Source: Verrucomicrobiales bacterium (GTDB taxonomy: Bacteria; Verrucomicrobiota; Verrucomicrobiia; Limisphaerales; CAIMTB01). From it: a stretch of 38,691 nucleotides of DNA. The first letter of the stretch is position 1; every line of letters starts with the position of its first letter. The stretch spans positions 1 to 38,691 of the forward strand of contig JAEUHG010000060.1 of assembly GCA_016795425.1 (NCBI GenBank), written 5' to 3'. The translations under genes and the position numbers were made by a program. This document shows positions 16,672-27,600 of the stretch, in pieces. The notes beneath the pieces are model-generated. The model did not search any database. It saw only the letters and a program-made list of their open reading frames with translations, and was not told the DNA's origin.

Positions 16672-18293
16672 GGAGAGTTCCGCCGCAACCTAAAGAACCC
16701 CGCTGCCGCGTTGATCGCGCTGACCGAATGGCTTCCCTTGCCATGATCCAACACCACGCTGCCCATCGTCTCCCACACGCGCAAATCGACGGAACTTTCG
16801 ACAAACACCTCATCATCCACGCCGCCTTCGAAATTCAACGTCATTCCCCCGGTCTTGCTGATCTCCGGGGATCCCACCCAACGCAACGCGGGTTCCGGAA
16901 TCTTACCCAACAACTGCAGGTCAAAACTCAAGTCGGCCTCGCTTCGCGAATACCGATGCACCTCGGCAGCGATGACGTTCGTGCCCGGCACCAGCCGATT
17001 GAGGACCGTGTAGCTGTGCCACAGGTTTTCTTCGGAGGACGCCGAGACCAACGCCAGATCGGACGATGGGGCCTGGGGCGCAAGATTCGACCGGATCAAT
17101 TCGGAACCATTGAGGTACACCGCCAAGCCATCGTCGTAGACGGCGCGCACAATCAGCGATTCGAACCGGGCCGGATCCTGGACGACAAACGCGGTGCGAA
17201 AGTACGTGGTGATCCGCTTCCGATCCTTGTCGTCCCCAAACAAAGTCTCGGTCTGTTCGTCCCCGTCTCCGTACCCGAACTGCGCATTTCCCACACGCCA
17301 ACCCGAGACATCAATCACCGGATCCATCCAAGCCGCGCCCGGGTCGTTGCCGTCATCTTGGTACCTCCATTCGGCACCCTGACTGAGAACGATTTCCCTG
17401 GCGGCCGCGCGCACTCCGTTGGTCTTGGCGAAGTAATACAGCGTCGGCTCTCTGCCTTCGCTGATGGTGTAATACCCCGTCCCGTCCGCAGCGAAACCAA
17501 CGCCTTCCCCATTCGGTTCGGTCGGCGTCCCGACCACCGGCACGTCCTCCGGCACGCCGGCCAGCGCCTCCACCAAAGTCTGGCCGGGACGCCGTCGCCA
17601 GATCTTCGCAAACTCTTCCTGGCGCAGGAGAATCTCGCGTCCATCCGGCGAGATGTCGCCGGCCGACGCGATGTCGAAGTCCACCTCGGCCAACAGCGAC
17701 AACGTCGTTTCGGCGCCGTCCGCCAAATCCCCCGCCTCCGCCCGGTAGAATCTCGCGATGCCCGATTCCTTGGTGACGACCAGGACGTCGCCCGTCCACG
17801 GATCCACCATCAGCGTCTCGGCATTGTGGGCGCCATCCGGATAGGTCAGGTCGAACCTTTCCACAACCGGGAACTCCATGGTGAGTCCGAACTTCGCCGT
17901 GTATTCGTAGACCGCAGGTTCGGCCGCCCGATAAACGCGGATGCTGGATCGAGTCGCCGAGTTGTCACCGATGTCGCCGCAATAGACATACTGAAGGTCC
18001 GCCCGCGGCCCAGGGCCCACCGCGATATCCTCGAAATCGGAGACCTCGCCGCCGAGGGTCCAAGTGGAAAGGACCTCTCCCGAAGCGCTCACCGCGAAGA
18101 CCTGGTCGCGGGCACGATCGTTATGGATCCAAAACACGCCTGAATTCTGACGACTGGCGGCGATGCCCGAGATCTCGGCCAGACGATTCTCGGTGATCCG
18201 ACCGACCGGCGCGCCGGGGGCATAGTCGCTCGCCACAGCCTGTGTGCACACGAGGATAACCACCCACCCGCCCATCCTGCCCCACCGCCACAT
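16668..18293 (-). CDS. Secreted beta-propeller protein with a galactose-binding-like domain
   Basis: This is a 541-residue exported protein. The start at 18293 gives the signal peptide MWRWGRMGGWVVILVCTQAVA, preceded by AGGAAG at 12 bp. The frame is open further upstream to 18443, but that extension is not signal-like. Residues about 20-300 look like an esterase-like/SdiA-regulated type propeller (EISGIAASRQN, FWIHNDRARDQVF, DFEDIAVGPGP, YCGDIGDN, HNAETLMVDPWTGDVLVVTKE). Residues about 320-470 resemble a jelly-roll carbohydrate-binding module (WRYQDDGNDPGAAWMDP, AVYDDGLAVYLNG). A C-terminal beta module ends GFFRLRR. The last codons (NSP and stop) run into the palindromic module, whose ATGA supplies the TGA. 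The gene converges with locus A and diverges from locus B. Function is probably extracellular ligand or polymer binding; the exact activity is unknown. Confidence 0.88.
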   Translation of the reverse strand: MWRWGRMGGWVVILVCTQAVASDYAPGAPVGRITENRLAEISGIAASRQNSGVFWIHNDRARDQVFAVSASGEVLSTWTLGGEVSDFEDIAVGPGPRADLQYVYCGDIGDNSATRSSIRVYRAAEPAVYEYTAKFGLTMEFPVVERFDLTYPDGAHNAETLMVDPWTGDVLVVTKESGIARFYRAEAGDLADGAETTLSLLAEVDFDIASAGDISPDGREILLRQEEFAKIWRRRPGQTLVEALAGVPEDVPVVGTPTEPNGEGVGFAADGTGYYTISEGREPTLYYFAKTNGVRAAAREIVLSQGAEWRYQDDGNDPGAAWMDPVIDVSGWRVGNAQFGYGDGDEQTETLFGDDKDRKRITTYFRTAFVVQDPARFESLIVRAVYDDGLAVYLNGSELIRSNLAPQAPSSDLALVSASSEENLWHSYTVLNRLVPGTNVIAAEVHRYSRSEADLSFDLQLLGKIPEPALRWVGSPEISKTGGMTLNFEGGVDDEVFVESSVDLRVWETMGSVVLDHGKGSHSVSAINAAAGFFRLRRNSP

Positions 18294-18768
18294 CTTGGAT
18301 CCGCACTTCCTGGGCGGCCCATGCCTGGATGGATGCGACGCAGAACTACGAGGCGACCAGGCCCCAGGCCCACCGCCAGGGGTGCCGAGTCGCCGTAACA
18401 CAAACCGCGGGGCGAAGCAGGCCCGGTAAACCGAAGGCTTCACGGTTGGCGAGTGTCTATCATTCCTAACATTAAGAACCGGTTAAGAAATTGGAAGGAT
18501 CCTGGTTCAGTGGGTTGGATCGAGCGCAGCCCCTTGCCGTACCTTGACGACGCCCATCGAGGAGCCACGAGGTCGGGGCGGTGCCCCGAAAGGTCGTGTC
18601 CGAACCGTTCAACATGTAGGGATGGGACCGGTCTTCCACCATCGAGAGTCACCGTTCCCGAAGCTCGGTAACCTTCTTCGCGTTTTCCGGTAAGACCCGC
18701 CGGACGCTTCGGAGGACTACTGACGAATCCGCAGGAAGGGATTCGTCCACTCTCGGGCGTGCTCTGCC
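18294..18768. other. Divergent intergenic region with a TTAAGAA direct repeat and a hairpin
   Basis: No gene is supported between the minus-strand gene and locus B. The least GC-rich patch holds TTAAGAA twice, four bases apart, around the palindrome AACCGGTT (18472-18489). It is a candidate regulator site, about 180 bp upstream of the minus-strand start and 280 bp upstream of locus B. A 7-bp hairpin (TCGGGGC/GCCCCGA) lies at 18573-18589. Promoter boxes could not be assigned with confidence. Confidence 0.5.
18472..18489. promoter_or_regulatory. TTAAGAA-CCGG-TTAAGAA direct repeat, possible operator
   Basis: Two identical 7-mers spaced by 4 bp (11-bp repeat period, one helical turn) lie in the shared upstream region of two divergent transcription units. 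LuxR-family and other regulators bind such arrangements, but nothing in the sequence links this site to a specific protein. Confidence 0.3.
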
Positions 18769-19821
18769 ATGCCCCATTCGCCATCCCACAACTCATCGAC
18801 CACGGTCGCCCAAGGCACCAGCGGCCCACCCCGTCATCTGGTGTGGCTCCTCGGCTTCGTGATGCTCGGGGCGTTTGCCTACCTCGCCCGGGACCTCCGC
18901 CGCACGCCTGTACCCTCGCCGCACTCGGCCCCTCCGGATCCCCTCACCCTCGCGCGCGTTGGGGACACTGCCATCTCTGCAAATGAGTTCCGTGCTCTGT
19001 GGGAGAAACGCCACCACAGCGACGACGTCGACTCAACCGCAGCGGTCGCCGCAACCATGGAGGATCTGATCCGTCGCGAATTGCTCCTCGCGGAGGCTTG
19101 CCGCACGGGCTTTGCCGAACGCGCCGACATTCGCGCGGCATGGAGAAATTTTCTTGTCACCCGCTTTCGGGAAGAACTCGAGACCCGTCGTTCAGAATCC
19201 TCAACGATCGATGAGGAAGCCATCGCGGCCCATTACCAAGCTCACGCGAAGGAATATCTTTCCCCCGAACGCCGCAAACTCGCGGTGATTCACGTACCTC
19301 TCCCGCCGGCCGCCGCGTCCGAGCGCCGCGCCCGACTGGAGCAGGAGCTGGGCGCCATGCGGGAGCAGGCGGTTCTCCAGGCACGCCAGGTCCGCGATTT
19401 CGGCGACCTGGCCGCAACACCTGCTTCCCTTGTCGCGTCGCGACGGAATGGAAGGGACAGCGGTTGGTTGACTCGCGCGCAAGCCAACCTCGCCTGGCCC
19501 GCTCAGGTGGCAGAGACGGCCTTCTCATTGTCCGCTCCGGGCGACGTCAGTCCGATCGTCACGACCGAGGAGGGCTGGTTCTTGCTGAAACTCATCGAAC
19601 GCCAGGATGGCCGCGTCGTCTCCCTCGACATCGTCCGCGAACGGATCCGCCGGGAACTCGCCCGACTGAAAGAAGCGGCGAGCGAGGATGCCTTGTTTGC
19701 CGAGCTGCGTTCGCGGCATCGCGTCGAATGTTTTCCCGATCGTTGGTCCGCTTCGGAACTGGTGGGTGCCCCATCCGAACGCGCACTGGCGCAGCAGCCT
19801 CCGTCCCTGCCGGCCCGTTAA
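18769..19821 (+). CDS. Membrane-anchored parvulin-like peptidyl-prolyl isomerase
   Basis: This is a 350-residue protein with an N-terminal transmembrane helix (about 24-41, LVWLLGFVMLGAFAYLA), so it is tethered with its bulk outside the cytoplasm. Residues about 60-150 form a SurA-N-like helical chaperone domain (VGDTAISANEFRALWEKR, MEDLIRRELLLAEA). Residues about 165-290 resemble a PpiC/rotamase domain: a charged helix, then RDSGWLTRA and FSLSAPGDVSPIVTTEEGWFLLKLIERQ, which match the usual SGW and GWHIxxL positions. The C-terminus is Pro/Ala-rich. The gene precedes the fused GWNAV-family gene by 27 bp, so it is probably the first gene of locus B. That suggests it folds the exported proteins encoded behind it. 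Catalytic activity is uncertain because the rotamase core is diverged. Confidence 0.85.
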   Translation: MPHSPSHNSSTTVAQGTSGPPRHLVWLLGFVMLGAFAYLARDLRRTPVPSPHSAPPDPLTLARVGDTAISANEFRALWEKRHHSDDVDSTAAVAATMEDLIRRELLLAEACRTGFAERADIRAAWRNFLVTRFREELETRRSESSTIDEEAIAAHYQAHAKEYLSPERRKLAVIHVPLPPAAASERRARLEQELGAMREQAVLQARQVRDFGDLAATPASLVASRRNGRDSGWLTRAQANLAWPAQVAETAFSLSAPGDVSPIVTTEEGWFLLKLIERQDGRVVSLDIVRERIRRELARLKEAASEDALFAELRSRHRVECFPDRWSASELVGAPSERALAQQPPSLPAR

Positions 19822-19848
19822 AACCGAATCTTTTCCAGAACAACTCTC

Positions 19849-21507
19849 ATGAATGCCGCTCGCTTCCTTCTCTGTTTGCTAGCTTCAGCCGCATCCGTGC
19901 CATGTCTCGCCCAAACCTACACGCAGACCTTTGAACTGCGGCCTGGTTGGAACGCCGTGTGGCTCGAAGTCGAGCCCGCCGACCGCCAGCCGGCGTCGGT
20001 CTTCGTCGGTCTGCCGGTTGCCAGCGTTTGGTCATGGTCCCAGCGGGTCTCAGCCACGGATTTCATCCAGAATCCGGAATTGACCGGATGGAACCGGGCG
20101 CAATGGCTCGCTTGGTTCCCCCCAGCCAGCGAAGAAGCGCCGTTGGCCAACCTTCATGCCATCCTCCCCCAACGCGCCTACCTCCTACGCCTCGCGGGCA
20201 CCAACGCGGTCACTTGGAGCGTCACCGGCCGCCCCACCCTGAAGACCACGCCCTGGGTGGCCGACCGCTTCAACTTGCGCGGCTTTCCTGTGGACCCTGA
20301 TCGCCCGCCGACTTTTCGGCAATTCTTCCGCTCGTCACCCGCCCATTACTCAGCAGCCACCGCGCGACTGGAATCGATCTATCGCCTCGAAGCCGACGGA
20401 CAATGGCGCGCCGTGCAGGCCGAAGATCCCATGCGCCGCGGCGAGGCGTACTGGGTGTATTCGCGGGGAGCCTCGGATTTCGTCGCACCGTTCAGTCTCC
20501 AACTGAGTTCGGGAGAAGGACTGACGTTCGGCGGGGGGCTGGATCGAATCCAACTCACGCTCCGCAACGCCCACTCCATCACGAAAACCATCCACTTCGA
20601 ACCCGCGGGCCCACATGCCTCGCCTTTGCTTCTGTTGCCGTCCGCGACAGCGAATCCGACCAATGCACCACGACCCCTGGGCACACACACCCAACCGGTC
20701 GCCGCCGCGTCCGCCCATCCCTTGCGCCTTGGGTTGGACCGAGCGCAGTTGGGCGCCTCCCCGGCCACCGACCCGACCACCGGGCAGCATGCGACCGTGC
20801 TGAGCATCAGTGACGGTGAAGGAACGCGGTTCCTGGTGGGTGTCAGCGCCGCAGCCAATCTCAATGCCGATTACACCGGCCTGTGGTCCGGCTCGATCAC
20901 CATCACCAACGTGATGTCCACGCTCAACCCCACGAATACCGCGGGATCCGTCGCGGTGGGTTTTCCATTGCGCCTGCTGCTGCATGTGGACACCGACGGA
21001 CAGGTTCAGTTGCTGCGTGACGTCACGATTGTCACCACGCGAGCGAGCAGCACGCTGGCCGCCGCGCCATCGATCGAACTTGTGACCGATCCCTCACGGC
21101 TGGTCACTTATGCGTCTTCAGACATTCGCGCAGGCACGGCGAGAGGCCGGCGCCTGACGTCGCCCCACTTCGATTTCGCCCGGAGCCAGGGCCAGTATTC
21201 GCTGGCGCTCGAAGGGACTTTGGGCCCGAGCAACATCGTGTCGGGCACGCTGTCGCTGCCCGCGGATTCGCCAGGAAACCCGTTCCGCCACCGATACCAC
21301 CCCGACCACGCGACCAACGCCTACGCCGTGACGCGGGAAATCCGCCTGGACCTGAGTCAACCCGTGGCCGGCGATGACAGTCAGTTGGGTGGCACCTATG
21401 CGGAAACCCTCACCGGCCTGCACAAACTTCCTCTGCAAGTCTCCGGCTCCCTTCAACTGCACCGCCTCTCCACCGTCGGCGTGCTCAACGTGATCACCAA
21501 TCTGTGA
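19849..21507 (+). CDS. Secreted GWNAV-family protein, locus B (fused form)
   Basis: This is a 552-residue exported protein with signal peptide MNAARFLLCLLASAASVPCLAQ. Residues about 25-330 correspond to the whole mature 4087-5085 protein (LRPGWNAVWLEVEP, PPTFRQFFRSSPAHYSA, GEAYWVY, VLSISDGEGTRFLVGV). Residues about 340-552 correspond to the mature 5143-5889 protein (YTGLWSGSIT, LRLLLHVDTDGQVQLLRDV, NPFRHRYHPDHA, GTYAETLTGLHKLPLQVSG). One gene here therefore does the job of two in locus A, with the second signal peptide missing. That is strong evidence that the two halves interact. It lies between the parvulin-like gene and the giant gene. No catalytic motif is recognised; function is unknown. 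Confidence 0.92.
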   Translation: MNAARFLLCLLASAASVPCLAQTYTQTFELRPGWNAVWLEVEPADRQPASVFVGLPVASVWSWSQRVSATDFIQNPELTGWNRAQWLAWFPPASEEAPLANLHAILPQRAYLLRLAGTNAVTWSVTGRPTLKTTPWVADRFNLRGFPVDPDRPPTFRQFFRSSPAHYSAATARLESIYRLEADGQWRAVQAEDPMRRGEAYWVYSRGASDFVAPFSLQLSSGEGLTFGGGLDRIQLTLRNAHSITKTIHFEPAGPHASPLLLLPSATANPTNAPRPLGTHTQPVAAASAHPLRLGLDRAQLGASPATDPTTGQHATVLSISDGEGTRFLVGVSAAANLNADYTGLWSGSITITNVMSTLNPTNTAGSVAVGFPLRLLLHVDTDGQVQLLRDVTIVTTRASSTLAAAPSIELVTDPSRLVTYASSDIRAGTARGRRLTSPHFDFARSQGQYSLALEGTLGPSNIVSGTLSLPADSPGNPFRHRYHPDHATNAYAVTREIRLDLSQPVAGDDSQLGGTYAETLTGLHKLPLQVSGSLQLHRLSTVGVLNVITNL

Positions 21508-21524
21508 ACCCGCCCTTTCTTCCC

Positions 21525-21680
21525 ATGAACCGCCGAAATCCCGATCCCTCCTCGCAGCGCGAGGAGGGCCACCTCACAGGGGCCAATGCCAATCCAGGTG
21601 GGCCCGGCCGCGCTGCGACCCGGCAGTCCCGTCCTGGTTCATCGTCAGTGCTCCGTCCGGAGAGGAACTGGGGACATCCT
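21525..21680 (+). repeat. ATGAACC palindromic module, copy upstream of giant B
   Basis: The core is 21525-21642 (ATGAACC to GGTTCAT, 118 bp) with a 38-bp tail. The start codon of giant B is 156 bp from the first base. Hairpin 1 (21547-21567) has a perfect 9-bp stem CCTCCTCGC/GCGAGGAGG. Against the 15058 copy one stem pair changes from G-C to C-G, a compensatory change. Hairpin 2 (21603-21623) is partly degraded. CCAATCCAGGTGGGCCC is conserved at the same offset. The unit is an open frame of 52 codons in phase with the giant gene, and its peptide resembles that of the 15058 copy (NPGGP, RAAT, SRxGSS in register). Confidence 0.85.
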
Positions 21681-24600
21681 ATGAATCCCTTTCGTGCATG
21701 TGGTTTCCAATATCTCAGCCTTTGGTTTCTGCTCGCCGCCACGGCGGCCCTGTCGGTGCGCGCCGTCGAATTCAGTCGTTCGGACCAGATGGCATCGGCC
21801 CGGGCGAACCTGACGGGTTTCAGCAGTTTGACTCAATCTGGCTACTATGTCTGCCAAGGCGTGGCAGATGGCAGGCCCGGGCAGATTAGCTTCGAATTTC
21901 CAGATCTGAGACCGCCGCTTCCGTTAGCCACCCTTTACGGCTTCTTCAACTTCGCCCTGAACGCAATTCCCCCGAACACAACGTCCACTTTTATTTTCGG
22001 CTATGGCCCAAAGGATGCCAACGTGGGATTCGCCGTCTATCTGACCGCCTATGGGTCCACCAACGCAAACATGCGAGGCGATGTCAAAGTCCTCTGGAAC
22101 GGAGTCACTATCAACAGTCAGACCAATTTGGTCTTCGCCACCCGAGACAATTTCTTCGGGCGCACTCCAAATCCCTTCTCCGACTATGGTCTCCTCCTCG
22201 TCTACTACGAAAACGGCTTCCTGAACGTCGGACTCAACACTCCCTACACGTCAAACTACCTCACCCTCTTCCACGGATCGGCGCCCGACTGGAACCCGCA
22301 AAGCGACTGGCGCTATTACATGATCGGGTATGGGATGATATCGGGTTCGACGACGCATCCGCCTATTGCCATCCAGGTTGACACCTTGGAGCTCCAGGGA
22401 AAAACCCCTCCCTTCATCATCGTTCCTCCCACCAACCGCAGTTCCTGGCAGGACTTTCCCGACAGCTTCGACATCACGCTCGATTCGCTCGACGGTGTGG
22501 CGCTCGGGAACGTCGTCGTCACCGTCAAATCCTCCAACCAGGCCTTGTTCGTCGACAGTCAGCAGACGGTCACCAACCTCTCGGCGGCTAATCGGCAGAT
22601 CACGCTGCACCCGGTCCGAGGCGCCACTGGAAACGCCACCATCACCCTGCAACTGGATCCTGGGGGTGGCTTGCCCGTTGGAACCTACACCTTTCAGCAA
22701 ACCGTCACCCCCAACATTCCGCCTTCGATTTCGTCCATCGGGGACCAATCGCTGCCGCAAGGCGCCACCCGAACGTTACCCTTCACCGCCAGCAGTCCCC
22801 GCTGGCCGGCCAGCCAGCTGACCTTCGAAGTTTCCGCGCCGGAGAGCCTCCTGGCCAATTATAGCGCCTTTGTTCCATTCAGTACCGGAACCGATCACAA
22901 CCTCACCTTGACCGCCGCGCCCGAGGCCAGCGGCACTGGAAAGGTCATGGTCAAAGTGACCGATGGTTCCGGCGATAGCGCCACCAACCATTTCAATCTC
23001 ACCGCCCTTCAACGGCTTCAGCCGCCCTCGGTGCTCGGTAGCGGCTCCGCCGTTGCCTTCAACGACGCCGGTGGACCGCGCCAATATGCCATCGACACCT
23101 CCGCCTCTGACGTCGGCACCGGATCCACCATGACGATCGAAGCCTGGGTCTATGCCACCGCGCTCCCTGACCCCAACCTGAATGTCGTCGCGACCGCGGG
23201 TATTCCCGGCCAAACGCATGGGTTGATTCTCGCCGTTCAAAAGGACGGCAGTCCGTCGGTGGCCAACTGGTCCAATGATCTCTACCCCACCAACGCAACC
23301 GTAAAGATTAGCACCAACCGCTGGCATCACCTCGCGGGGGTCGTCAGCGGCCGGGCGGTGACGCTTTACGTGGATGGCCAACTCTCCGCCAACGGTGTGT
23401 TGAATCAAGCCATCAACATTCAGCCGGGCCAGGTCATCGTGGGCCGCGAACCCCTCGAAGACGTAGGTTGGGACCGACCGTGGTTCGGGTATCTGGACAA
23501 TGTTCGCATCTGGAGCACGGCGCGATCGGCGGCGGAAATCCAAGCCAACATGCTGAAAACGGTCGCCCCGGATGCCCCTGGTTTGCTGCGGGATTTCCGT
23601 TGCGGGGAGGGCTTCGTGCATTTCGACGCCGGCAACACCAATCTCGCTCCGGCCGGTGTCTCCCTGGGAGGCGTGCTGCGGGATTCCAGCGTGAGACAAA
23701 AGCACGCGAAGTTGGTTGAATCGCCCGTCTACGTGCCGGGCGTGTCCTTCGGAGCCACCGTCAACGTCCCCGAGGATGATCCCGCGACCTTCGGACTCGG
23801 TGCCGCCGTGTTGGGCGCCAACGTTTGGGGCACCGCCGGTGTCGCGCGAGAAATCTTCTTTGGTCCGATCTCCAGTGCTCTCGCCGACGGACTCGGCACG
23901 AGCCCCGGCTGGCCCGCGCAGCCGGATGTCGTCCTGGCCTCCGGGATCGGTTTGGAACTTTCGCCCGACGGCCGAGCGGGTTACGGCGAACGTTGGCGCG
24001 GGTATCTGCTCGCGCCGGAAACGGGCACTTACACCTTCGCCATCGCCAGCGCCAATGAAGGGCAGTTGTGGCTCAGCACCGACACGACGACGGCCAATCT
24101 CCGACTCATCGCCAGCTCACCGGCATCCGGAGTGAGCTTCCGGCGCTTCGACTTCAATCCCGCCCAGCAAACCGCCACCATCCCACTCACCGCGGGACAG
24201 CGCTACTACTTCGAGGTCCGTCACCAGGCCGACAACGGCGCCAATGGCAGCGCTCATTTGTCGGTCCGTTGGACCCTGCCCAGCGGACTGGTGGAAACCC
24301 CCATCCCGGCCCACCGCATTCAACCGATCGGACCGCCCCCCGCCGACGCGCCGACGCTCAGCTACGTCGTGGACGTCCAACCGGACGGGGGCACGTTGAC
24401 GATCGCCAACGGTTCCGCCACCTACCAACCCACACCCAACTTCTTCGGGACCGACACCTTCGTGTATCGGGCCATCTCGGGCGCCTACACCTCCGCACCC
24501 ACGCTGGTGAACTTGAATGTGGTCAACCGCGACGACGCGCCGGTGGCCGGCTCGGGCAACGCCCTGCACCTCGGCGGAAAACCCGCCAGTGTCGCGACCA

Positions 24601-27600
24601 CGGAGGCTTTCGACCTCAACGGCGGCTCCTTCACCCTCGAACTCTGGGCGCGGCGCGCCGACACCACCCCCCCGGCAGCCAATGACGGGCAAACCCTCGT
24701 GCATCTCGGGCCGGAGGTCATCAACAGCTCCCCCGGCGCCATGCTCGGATGGATCCCGGGAGGACAGGTGATCTTCGAAACCCGTCTGGGGAACCAGGCC
24801 GCCACCGTGCCGTCCTCGACCGCCACGCTCGATACCCAGTGGCACCATTGGGCGGCGGTCTTCGATGCCAACACCGGTCGCCGGGAACTCTTCCGTGATG
24901 CCATCAGCCAAGGCGTTGTCATCAGCACCAATCCAGGACCGGATTCCATCCAGATCTTCATCGGCTCGGTGTACGGCTTCGCGGGATGGTTCCGTGGCGA
25001 CGTGGACGAGGTCCGGTTGTGGAACGTCGCCCGCACCGCCCAACAGATCGCGGGCGCGACCAATGTCGTGCAGGTCGGCGACGAGGACGGATTGATCGCC
25101 TACTACCGATTCGATGAAGGGAACGGTTTGACGGCGCTGGATTCGAGCCAACCCAAGCCCGGTGGTGTCCGCCTCAACGCCACGATCAGCGACCCGGTGA
25201 CGTGGATCTCGGGAGTGACCACGTTCGACATCGTCGAAGTGCCGCGCAACAGCCCCGGGCAGCAAATCTTTCTGCCGGGCTCCGACCTGGACGGCGATGC
25301 GTTGACCTATCAGATCATTTCCACCACCCCGGCCAATGGCCGGCTCCAACCAGACCCGGCACGCCCCGGTGTCTACACCTACATTCCGAACCTCAACTTC
25401 AAAGGGACCGATCAACTGCGGTATCAGGTCACGGCCGGCGGCCGAATCTCGGACGTGGCCACGCTCACACTGAATGTGGCTAACACGCCCCTGCCACCGG
25501 TAATCGCCCAACTGCGGGACGTCGAGTTCGAGGAGGAAGACCTTCCCTTGGTGCTGCCACTGACCGTCGGCGACGTGGATGATGTGGCCGGCACTCGTCT
25601 GAAGCTGACCGCCTCGTCCTCCAATCCCGCCTTGCTCCCTTTGACTGCCATCCAATTTGGAGGCACCGGCAACGAGCGCACCGTCACGCTCGATCCCGCA
25701 GCCGGCGAGGTCGGCACATCCACGGTCGAGATCACCGTCAGTAACGATGGCTCCCTCACGGCTTCGACCAAATTCCTCGTCCGAGTCAATCCACGCCTCG
25801 CCTACGTGGTGGTCAACGCCGGCGACGCCAGCGGTCGTCCAGCCAGCGTTGCCACCGCACTCAACCTATCCGGACAACTCGCGGGTTGGGCTGCGGGCAC
25901 GGCGACGATCACGAACAGCCAGCCGTTCCTCTACACCGGATACGGGGACAACGCGCAGGGTTTTCTGGTCGAGAATCTCGGAGGAACGACCGGTGGCGCA
26001 CTCGCGATCAATGAATCCGGCTTGATCGTCGGCGCCGTCACCGACGCGCAAGGCGCTTCGCGCGCCTTCATCGTGGATCCCCGGGAGGACACTGAACCCA
26101 CGGATCTCGGCTGGTTGCCCGGCGGAAACAGCAGTACCGCCACCGCGGTGAATTCCGCCGGCCTGATCGCCGGTTACGCCGAGACGGGTGGCGGCACCAA
26201 TCTCGCCTTTACTGCCGGACCGGGCTCCACACCGATGACCGCGTTGGTGCTGACCAATGGCTTCACCAGCATGTGGGCCACCGCGATGAATGAAGCCGGC
26301 GAAATTGCCGGCTACGCCCGCACCGCCACCGGCAATACCAACGCCTTCCTTTATGCGCTCGGCCAGGTGCAAGACCTCGGCAGGCCGCCCGGCGCGGATC
26401 ATGTCGTCGCCAAAGCCGTCAACCAGTCCGGCCAGGTCTTTGGTCACGCAATCTTCTCGGCGGACGGCTCCACTCGTCCGGTGCGCTGGGATCGTAACGG
26501 ATGGACCAACTGGAGTGATACGCTCGGAAGCGGTCGCACCGAGGTATCGGGCGCCAATCGCTATGGACAGTTCGTCGGCCGCGCGCTCGATACCAACGGC
26601 GTCTGGCGCGCCCTATTGCACACCGGCGGACGCGCCTACGACCTGAATGCGTTATTGCCCCCAGGCAGCGGCTGGATTCTTGACGCCGCCGCCGCCATCA
26701 ATGACCGCGGCCAGATTGCCGTCACCGGCCGGCTCACCAACGGACCACCCCAAGCCCTGGTCCTCTTTCCGGCCACCGAAATTGGGCGACGCGTCTTCCG
26801 TCCCGAAGGCACGCTGGCCGCCCTCCCTTCCATCACCAGCATTCCGGGAGGTGACGACGCCAGCAGCGCATTCTTCTGGAGCCAGGTGGACAAGAAGCTG
26901 TTCGCCATCAGCCCGGTCGTCGCGGAGATCAAGTGGCGCACCGGAACCTACGTGGTAATCACCAACCTCACCGAGTTCGGCGACAATTTCATCCGACAGC
27001 GCTTCACCAACGAGGTCACCGTGTCCACCCTGGCCTTCAATGTGTGGCCGACCGATCCCGACATCCACGTGGTCGGCACGCCCGTGCAGGTGCAACCTAA
27101 CCAGCCCGGATTCGTCCACGGATTCCTGGAAATCAGCTATACCGAGGCCGACGAAGCCAAGGTCGACCCCGCCACCAAACTCTTCACCAGCCCTTCCACC
27201 GGCCACAGCGTGTTGCATTACCTCCGCACCGGCGGACGCGCCATCAATGGACAACTGCAACCGCACGAGTTCCGCGTCACGCGCTCGGTGCTCTGGAACG
27301 ATCCCCAGCACGTCACCACCAATGTCGCGTGGACCGTTGGCAGTCCGATCACCAACGCCTTGCACGGCGATTATCCCGGCCTGAATGGGTTCGTGTTGCT
27401 CACCAATGCGCCTTACGACCCGACCGCTCATCTGCGCGCCGAACGCTCCGGCCCCATCCTGCCGGTCAACACCCACACCGAAGGCGGCGATCTCGTGGTG
27501 GTCTGGTACCGCCAGAACCGGCTCGGCGTCGCCTGGTCCGACCTGCCTTACCAATATGCACTCACCTGGCCGACCAACGCCGAAACCCTCGTCATCGCCA

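Noticed and set aside
16290..18143. 617-codon plus-strand frame opposite the minus-strand propeller protein
   Set aside because: The minus-strand product has a signal peptide, propeller motifs and a typical C-terminus; the plus-strand frame starts in the hairpin field and looks like an antisense shadow.
18440..18829. 129-codon minus-strand frame upstream of the propeller gene
   Set aside because: It crosses the divergent promoter region and the start of the parvulin gene, has no recognisable motif, and its codons look like non-coding sequence.
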